Shown piece by piece: positions 57,377 to 64,000 of a stretch of DNA of 64,000 nt. The position numbers and the translations under genes were made by a program. Each line of letters begins with the position of its first letter. Positions within the stretch are counted from its first letter, which is position 1. The stretch lies in assembly GCA_949317995.1 (NCBI GenBank), contig OX439049.1, positions 65,089,247-65,153,246 of the forward strand, in the 5' to 3' direction. The notes under the pieces are model-generated. The model saw nothing but the letters and a program-made list of their open reading frames with translations, was not told where the DNA came from and ran no database searches. Source of the stretch: Acholoe squamosa (Eukaryota; Annelida; Polychaeta; Phyllodocida; Polynoidae).

Positions 57377-57853
57377 ATGTTCAAGTCGCATCATCACAAA
57401 CTTTCTAACCTATACCACTGTCAGATGTCCTATAGAGGAGTAGACTACAACAGCGCTGAGCAGGCAACCAGCGCTTACCAGGTAACCAAAGCCCAAGCAT
57501 GTGGTCAAGAGTACCTAGTCCTAGCCCTGAAGAAATTAGAAGACCTGGTAGAGATTATGTACGTAGCCAGGAAAATCAGACCTACAACAGAATGGAACAA
57601 GATAGCCGCTACAGTTCTGCAAGAAATAAACAAAGAGAAATTCTCTATACCATGCATGAGAGACTATCTAATCTCTACAGGGGATAAAAACTTGTACGAG
57701 GCTACCTTCCACTCGGTATGGGGGGTGAAGATGCATTTTGGTCAGGCAAATCAGTGTACGACTGAAAACATTAAAGGTGAAAATCTTATGGGACAAATCT
57801 TACAGAAAATTCGAGTACAACTGACCAAAGAACCTGGAAATCCAGATGAGTAA
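57377..57853 (+). CDS. NADAR-domain (YbiA-like) protein, 158 aa
   Basis: Intact ATG-to-TGA frame; an in-frame TAG lies about 50 bases upstream. Almost the whole length fits the NADAR family: HHKLSNLYHCQMSYRGVDYN (N-terminal), then SAEQATSAYQVTKA, WNKIAATVLQEINKEKF, LISTGDKNLYEATFHSVWGV and GENLMGQILQKIR. NADAR proteins act in NAD/ADP-ribose metabolism; characterised members are N-glycosidases that remove ADP-ribose from guanine bases or act on riboflavin-pathway intermediates. The N-terminal S-x-E-Q and the WGV segment are kept. It is intronless and lies between repeat remnants, so it could be a host gene, a retrocopy or cargo of a mobile element. No signal peptide or transmembrane segment. 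Confidence 0.85.
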   Translation: MFKSHHHKLSNLYHCQMSYRGVDYNSAEQATSAYQVTKAQACGQEYLVLALKKLEDLVEIMYVARKIRPTTEWNKIAATVLQEINKEKFSIPCMRDYLISTGDKNLYEATFHSVWGVKMHFGQANQCTTENIKGENLMGQILQKIRVQLTKEPGNPDE

Positions 57854-58149
57854 TATTAAGTTGCTGAAATGATAGAATGTGGCTGTTATAAATATAAATA
57901 TACATGTCTAATAGTTCCTATGATTTAAAAAAATGAAATAATGTTATAGCCTCTAAACTTTAACTGCATAACTCATATATTGTTACATGGGTAGCCACAA
58001 GAGCTGTAAGCCCGTGGTGGGAAGGGGGTATGAAATTTTTTATCGCATATGGCATAAGTTTGCTTGGTCCATAGTAACATGTATTGTCATGAATTTTGAA
58101 CTTTCATATTGTATGTGGCTGCCTACATGCAGATTCGAATTTATTTATT
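57854..58149. other. Short noncoding stretch before the LINE
   Basis: AT-rich, probably partly LINE 5' untranslated sequence. No other feature seen. Confidence 0.4.
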
Positions 58150-60419
58150 ATTCTTTAAAATTAACATGTCTTTAAAGAATAAATTTAGAAAAGGTTTCTC
58201 AATTGTACATATGAATGTAAGAAGTGTAAGAAATAAGTTTACAAAAATTAAAAAAGAACTAAATGATAATTTTATAGATATCATACTACTATCTGAGACA
58301 TGGTTGAATGAGATGGATTGTAGTAAATTATATAGCTTCCCAAGATATAATCTCTTTCGCCAAGACCGTATCAGTATTTACAGAGGTGGAGGTTTGTGTG
58401 CTTACGTTGATGAGGGTCTATCATGTTCAGTTGACAAATTCAAAACATTAAATAGAACTAATGAAAATATAGAAGTTCAATTGCTATTATTAGCCAAGGG
58501 TACAAATAGGAAATGTATTGTATGCAATATCTACAGACCACCTGCAGGAAATCTTATAGAATTTTGTAATACTATGCGAGCTTTACTGTTACAAATTGAT
58601 AATCTAGATGGATATGACATTTTCATTCTTGGAGACTTCAATGTAAACATATTAACTAATACACCTGATAAACAGCTTCTTATAGAAACATTTGATCATT
58701 TTCACCTGGTACAACTCGTTAATGAGGTCACAACCACATCAGGTACAAAAACGTGTATAGACTTGATTTTTTCAAACTGCGATACTATAACTTCTAGTGG
58801 TCCTTTAAACATACATTTATCAGATCATTTACCGATACATATTCAAAAATCTCAAATTCATGTGAAAAAAAAATTATAGGACCTTTCTCGGAAGATCATA
58901 TAATAAGTTAGACCTAGAAAAATTTTATTTAGACCTAGAAAACTGTAACTGGAATCATTTTAATCAATCGAATGATCCAAATGTTTACTGGAATATACTG
59001 GAAAATATGATTAAAAGAATGCTCGATGTACAATGCCCTGTAAAAAGTTTTAGAGTAGTAGATAAGCCTAATCCATGGATGTCAAATGAGCTTCTTGAAA
59101 GGATTAATGACAAGAATGTACTTTTAAAATTAGCTAGGAGGAACATGGACATCATTTCTTGGCACAGAGCCAGAAAGTATAGAAATAGAGTTAACAGGGA
59201 AATAGAACTAGCTAAAGAAACTTATTATTCTAATTTGTCCGAAATTTTCAAAAATGATTAAAAAAAATTCTGGAGCACTATGAAAGACATCTTACCTTCA
59301 AAAAAAGGCAATAATAAATCAATCCTGCTTACAGATGAAAATGGCCATGTAATTTCAATTAATGATACATCGACTTATATAAATAATTTTTTCGCAGAGA
59401 TTGGACCTAGACTAGCTGAACAACACCAAACTATATTTAACTTCAAAGGCACTCGATGTGAGGTAGACATGCCTGATATGAATTTTACAGATGATGAAAT
59501 CAAAAAATGTTTGTTAAATATAGACACATCTAAGTCATCTGCTATTGATTATTTATCTACTGATATATTCAAAATAGTATGATAAAGTTTCCTCAAAAAT
59601 TTATTAAAATTATAAATCTGATCACAAACTCAGGACAAATCCCAGATAGCTGGAAAATAGCTACAGTGACTCCACTACCAAAAGGCGGGGACCCGTCTAA
59701 TGTATCAAACCTAAGGCCGATAAGTGTCTTACCTGTACCAGGCAAAATTCTTGAGAGACTTATACACAATAAACTAAGTGAGCATTTAGATAGATTTGAT
59801 ATATTATCTAAAAACCAAGGTGGCTACCAAAAATGTAAATCTACACTCGATTCCATCTCAGTGTTAGTTGACGATGTATTGAAAAATAGAAATGAAGGTA
59901 ATATAACAATGGCTGCTTTTAAAGATATAAAAAAGGCCTTTGATTAAGTTAACCATTTGATATTATTAAATAAAGAAATTTAACCTTAATTGAAAATTAT
60001 CTGTCTAGAAGACAACAATGTTCTATAACTAATCATATACGCTCTGAACGAGCTAGTTTATCATGTGGAGTGCCACAGGGCTCAATTTTGGGTCCTTTAT
60101 TCTTTTTATTGTATATTAATGATTGTATTTCTGAAAATGATGTACATAAAACCTTGTTATATGCAGATGACTCTGTATTATACGTTTCAGGAAAAAAATA
60201 TAGATGTATTACCAAATGAACTTTCTACTGCACTAAATTCATTCTCTCTCTGGTCCTCGGCTATCAAACTTACAATGAATGAATCTAAGACAAAAATCAT
60301 GACCTTTGCCTCAGCAATTAAGTTGAAAGGAATACAGAAGCCAAAAATTGTTCTAAATGGAAAAACCTTAATGAATGTTCAATCGTATAAGTACCTAGGG
60401 GTCACCCTAGACCAAGATT
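58150..60419 (+). pseudogene. Broken LINE, same family as the one in unit 2
   Basis: Endonuclease: FSIVHMNVRSVRNKFTKIKK, LLSETWLNE, RQDRISIYRGGGLCAYVDEG, FILGDFNVNI, HLSDHLPIHI. RT: RPISVLPVPGKILERLI, NQGGYQKCKSTLDS, CGVPQGSILGPLFFLLYIND and YADDSVLY. Breaks: a frameshift at about 58879, a TAA at 59259-59261, a frame change near 59580, a stop and deletion near 59945-59985, and one after the YADD box near 60190. It extends further 5' than the unit 2 copy but stops abruptly at 60419 in the thumb region, where a palindrome begins. Confidence 0.9.
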
Positions 60420-60482
60420 ACCTTGATTACAGAGGTGAGTGGTTACTTTGGCAAAGTCACCACTCACCTCCGTAATCAAGGT
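60420..60482. repeat. 63-bp near-perfect palindrome at the LINE break point
   Basis: ACCTTGATTACAGAGGTGAG pairs with CTCACCTCCGTAATCAAGGT, and TGGTTACTTTG with CAAAGTCACCA; only two mismatches and almost no loop. Confidence 0.92.
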
Positions 60483-61177
60483 CTGTGCATAGCAAATAAA
60501 GGCACCAGAGGGCAGCACTGTTCCCTTTACTTTCTCACCCTTACTATAGCATATGGATAACACCTACACAGACTAAATCTGGTAACCAGTCCACGCCCAT
60601 GACATCAATATTGACACAAATAGCTGAATTAAAGTAAAAATGATGATAATTCACAACATCTTGATAGAACAAAACATTGACACTTTATCTTTAAATGATT
60701 TGTAAAAGAAATGTGCAAATATGACTTTCTCATTACCTTGATTGCAATGTTACACATGATAAACACCCATTTCATATCATTCAGGATTAATACATAACAT
60801 TGTCCTAATAACTCTGTACATCCCAGGTATGTAAAATAAGTGTGTAGGCTATTAAGAGGATTCTGTACTGAGACAGAGTTCTGTATAAAATGTGTCATCT
60901 TTGATCACATCTACTTTTGTGCACGTGGTTTTGACCCTTATTGGCGTTATCATCAGGTGGAAATGACAGGGTTATTAATCCCCCTGGTGCCACCTGGGGG
61001 ACTGGGACTAGTTAAACATAACCAGACTCGGGCCTGTATGCCCTTGACTCACACTTTGCATGTGTTTGCACTGTAAAATTTAATGCTAAAATCACACTGA
61101 TTCTCAACTGCTGTGGCTAAAGATAGAGAGGACAGGTACTCGTTGGATAAAATATCAAATGGCATAATTATGTATTG
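60483..61177. other. Noncoding, no recognised feature
   Basis: A short G/C-rich inverted stretch (CCCCCTGGTGCCACCTGGGGG at about 60980) is the only local structure noted. Confidence 0.45.
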
Positions 61178-61570
61178 TTAGAATGAGGAATGCTTGATAA
61201 TGTATCCATATTTGCCATCTAGGATGTTCAAACCCCAGGGAGAGTGTGTGCGGAGCTTTTCAATGTAATGGAATTCCACCAGTACCAAGACGCGTAAGCC
61301 TTCTTCACTTTTAGGGTGTCTGCTGATTAATTCCAATAGGGACATTTTCATATCCTTTTTCTTTTTGTGGCCTTCTTGATTGCAATGCCAATATACATCT
61401 GTTTCGCCTTTGTTTTTACCAATGCGTCCTCGATGTTCCCAATGTTCAGAGGCCTTTCTGTTTTTCCCACATACTGCATTTTGCAACGTCTGCACTCCAA
61501 GCAGTAAATAAGATTGGAACATTTGTTTTCGTAGTAAATTTTTTGTCTATGGCAGTTTATGTTATTGAGC
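61178..61570 (-). pseudogene. Penelope-like GIY-YIG endonuclease fragment
   Basis: Minus strand: CLECRRCKMQYVGKTERPL (the Y-V-G motif after paired cysteines), then after a frame change EHRGRIGKNKGETDVYWHCN, SLLELI and FHYIEKLRTHSPWGLN, the C-terminal signature of GIY-YIG domains in Penelope-like elements. At least one frameshift. The gene would be the C-terminal endonuclease of a Penelope polyprotein; the matching RT piece is 1 kb away at 62615-62830. Confidence 0.8.
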
Positions 61571-62614
61571 CATATTTACCTATTCTACCACATTTGCCAC
61601 AGAATAATTTTTATATTTGGCCTTGGTATGTTTCTTATTGTGACTCATGGTAGCATGTTACTTCAAAAATTAACCAACAGTCTCACATATTATCCAAATA
61701 GGGAATCTTATAGAAAAGACAAGTACTACCTCAATGTCAAAAACAGAATGATGATATTTTCAATAGGGAATGCTTGAGAGTTGTTCAAAGTTGAAAACTG
61801 ACTGATATTTTGTCCCCACTGCTCTATATATAGACTATGGGACCAGTGGCACCTGTTTGAGTGCAGAGTGGGCCCAGTAGATCAAGCTACACATGGTGAT
61901 CACACTTCCTGTAGCCACAGGGCAACATATCAGAAACTCCTTCATTTGGGGCTCGTAGGGATTATTGAATGTGGGAAAAGTGATGGTGTAAATGATATAA
62001 TATATAGTACTTCTGTTAGCATCATTATATTATGGACCTGTTAATTTATCCTTGTTAATTAATCCTAGTTTGCTAAGGTATAGAGAAGAAAGGATAATAT
62101 AGTCCTATTTTAGCCTCCAATATGCAAGAGTTGTACAGAGCTATAATAATGGGTATAGGGGCATTCTTTGACTAATTATGTATCGTTTAATAATATGAGT
62201 GCACAATTTCTAAATTATTATTTGTCATTGGTCTTATCCTATTTTTTGTTCTAAAAAATGACACAGAATTGTGACTAATAGACATAAAAACTTTGTGCAC
62301 CTAAGCCATTGTGCGCAATTTTGTGTAGAAAAATCCCGCACCTTTCATTTCTCTTAGAAATCAATGGATTCCTGCATACTTGGCATTATTGAAGGACATG
62401 CATTTTCCCTTTACTGCAAATATAAGTGCCATACGCTACCTACTCACACTGTGTCAAAAGTGCATTTCCACAATCATAAGACCAAGAAAAACTAGAATGA
62501 ATGAAGAACCAATAAGCCTGTCACATGTCCATGATCAGTAGCTTCAAATTGCTACTTTAATAATTACTGGGATATGTATAGAAAAGATTTTAGAGGCATA
62601 TTAGTGACACAATG
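61571..62614. other. Degenerate Penelope interior or unrelated sequence
   Basis: No clear RT palm motif could be read between the two Penelope pieces. AT-rich, no other feature seen. Confidence 0.35.
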
Positions 62615-62830
62615 TTAAGAATCTATGCAGCATGGCGGTTCTGACACGGATTTCCGCGGCCCTCGTAACACCCTACTCATGTTTTGTTTATGATATTGTT
62701 TCTTGACCATAAGTTTCAGAAAGGCATCCTGAAATGTGGAGATTTTCTCAGTTGGGCAGCCATTTGCTGAAACGATGGGTCTTCCTGCATGTGGAGTCAC
62801 TCCTTCATGGATTTTCAGCAGGAATTATAC
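62615..62830 (-). pseudogene. Penelope-like reverse-transcriptase fragment
   Basis: Minus strand reads FLLKIHEGVTPHAGRPIVSA, then NGCPTEKISTFQDAFLKLM. This is the LPKIHK...GRPIVS...SPTEKIS motif that opens the RT of Penelope-like elements. A stop precedes FLLKIH. Decayed, and of the same orientation as the GIY-YIG piece. Confidence 0.82.
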
Positions 62831-63686
62831 GTGTATGGGGTGCTGGGTTTGATATTGCGCATGGTGCCTGCCATGTTTAATGAAACCTCCCCACTTGCGG
62901 TCATGTCAAATATTTGCTCATCAACCAGATCACTTTATTTGTCTACTGGATCCGTGTCCAGTTTCTTATATATGTGTTAGTGTCTCTAAGTTACCTGAGA
63001 CCCTCTCTCACATATATTATTTTGTTTTGTATCACTACAGCTCCGCACATGTCTGCCGGTTTTATGTGTTGGTTTTTTGCTAAAACCCCCAAGGCTTCTT
63101 CCTCGCCTTTGGTGAGGCTTTTCCTGGTGTATCGCTGGACCCCATTTTAAAAAGCTTGCCTGGAACAGATAAACCAAAAAGAGGCTACACTCAGTGAGTC
63201 TGTTTTTCAAAGTTAGCTCGATTTTGATATTGTTGGAGGTTTGATTGCGATAAAGCTTCATCCCATCAAAGTATTTCTTAGAATTCATTTGTACATTTAC
63301 AGAAACCAATAATCATATCATATACTTTCACGTCAAGGCCTAGCAACAAGAGACATTGCCTTTAATAAAAATCCACCAATGTCCTACGCTTACCATAAGT
63401 TGAGAAATAATGTATTTATGATAGCCTGGTGGTAGAATTAGACAATATTCAAAAGGGAAATATTTATCTTACATCCCTTAGTCAGTGAAATATCAAAATA
63501 CTATCAAACAATGAAGATGTGAGAGGAGAAACTTTGCAATCAGCGATCCTCGGACGTCCATGGCCATATCTAGGTCATGGGTCTAATGATTGCATATTAT
63601 AATTATAGTCAATTTTTCTAACCTATCTCTATCTAAGATTTTTAATTAGATTTCTTCATTCCTATTATCAAATGACTTCCCATAAT
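62831..63686. other. Noncoding, no recognised feature
   Basis: Could contain more of the Penelope element upstream of its RT, but nothing readable was found. Confidence 0.4.
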
Positions 63687-64000
63687 GTTTGTTTTAGGCT
63701 ATCTTGTCGGCCTTCTTGGATATTTCAACATTTCATTATAGAACAGTTTTTGCTATAAATCACCAGCCGTTAGTAGGCACTATTCAACTTTTCATAGAAA
63801 ATGTTTTTCCACAAATTCCAGCCGCTGAAGGAGCAGGTTTGCCTAAAAGACTTTCTGAACCTAAACACCTTATTTTCAGATGATGAAGATGATGAATTCT
63901 TCATTTTCAAGCTCTAACAGCTGGTGATTTATAGCAAAAACTGTTCTATTATGAAATGTTGAAATATCCAAGAAGGCCAACAAGATGGCCTAAAACAAAC
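63687..64000. mobile_element. Foldback element with ~88-bp terminal inverted repeats, reaching the window edge
   Basis: GTTTGTTTTAGGCTATCTTG starts the left arm (63687-63774); the right arm (about 63913-64000) ends with its reverse complement with only a few mismatches. The central ~140 bp holds a shorter A/T-rich segment with no coding signal. The right arm reaches base 64000, so the outer end may lie just outside. Confidence 0.9.

Overview
This is animal (invertebrate) genomic DNA. Introns, (CA)n/(TA)n microsatellites, LINEs, Penelope remnants, tRNA-derived SINE-like sequences and foldback elements all show it. The secreted chymotrypsin-family protease exons (HPNYGxGx[33 protein letters not shown]) look most like digestive proteases of molluscs. 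A marine lophotrochozoan, probably a mollusc, is my best guess, but this is inference. 

Layout. (1) 1-7500 is the morphogenesis half of a Polinton/Maverick (adintovirus-like) element with nine intact, colinear plus-strand genes. They are an unknown ORF, a protein with two death domains, an A32/FtsK-type packaging ATPase, two small unknown proteins, the penton-like minor capsid protein, a basic glycine-rich core/membrane-active protein, the double-jelly-roll major capsid protein, an adenain-like cysteine protease and a small coiled-coil protein. No DNA polymerase B or integrase lies in the window; they may lie to the left. A dense cluster of transcription-factor-like motifs (6990-7400) follows the last gene. 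(2) 7505-~48100 is a tandem segmental duplication. Unit 1 (about 7505-29800) and unit 2 (about 29800-48100) each hold an 18-bp minisatellite, a chymotrypsin-family gene with a 43-bp intragenic minisatellite, and a long shared flank. Transposon insertions present in only one unit (LINE, solo-LTR-like, TIR elements) mark events after the duplication. A diverged third unit starts at about 48100 with the largest 18-bp array (2.85 kb) and keeps only the N-terminal protease exon, at 55.0-55.3 kb. (3) 51370-52535 (minus strand) is a decayed piece of a second, different Polinton (major capsid protein, then protease), broken by frameshifts and stops. (4) 57377-57853 is an intact NADAR-domain ORF. (5) 58-64 kb is a graveyard: a broken LINE ending at a 63-bp palindrome, Penelope-like reverse-transcriptase and GIY-YIG fragments, and a foldback element running into the window edge.

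The Polinton genes form one packed block (gaps of 13 nt or less, with TGATG and ATGA overlaps) for building a virion: ATPase for packaging, capsid and penton for the shell, basic proteins for the core, protease for maturation. The death-domain protein looks like a host-directed accessory protein. The protease copies are probably not functional: units 1 and 2 lack the catalytic-histidine segment but keep the Asp and Ser exons, while the third copy keeps His but has no visible later exons. The most unexpected structure is the 43-bp minisatellite, which is a tandem amplification of the 3' end of a protease exon together with its splice donor.
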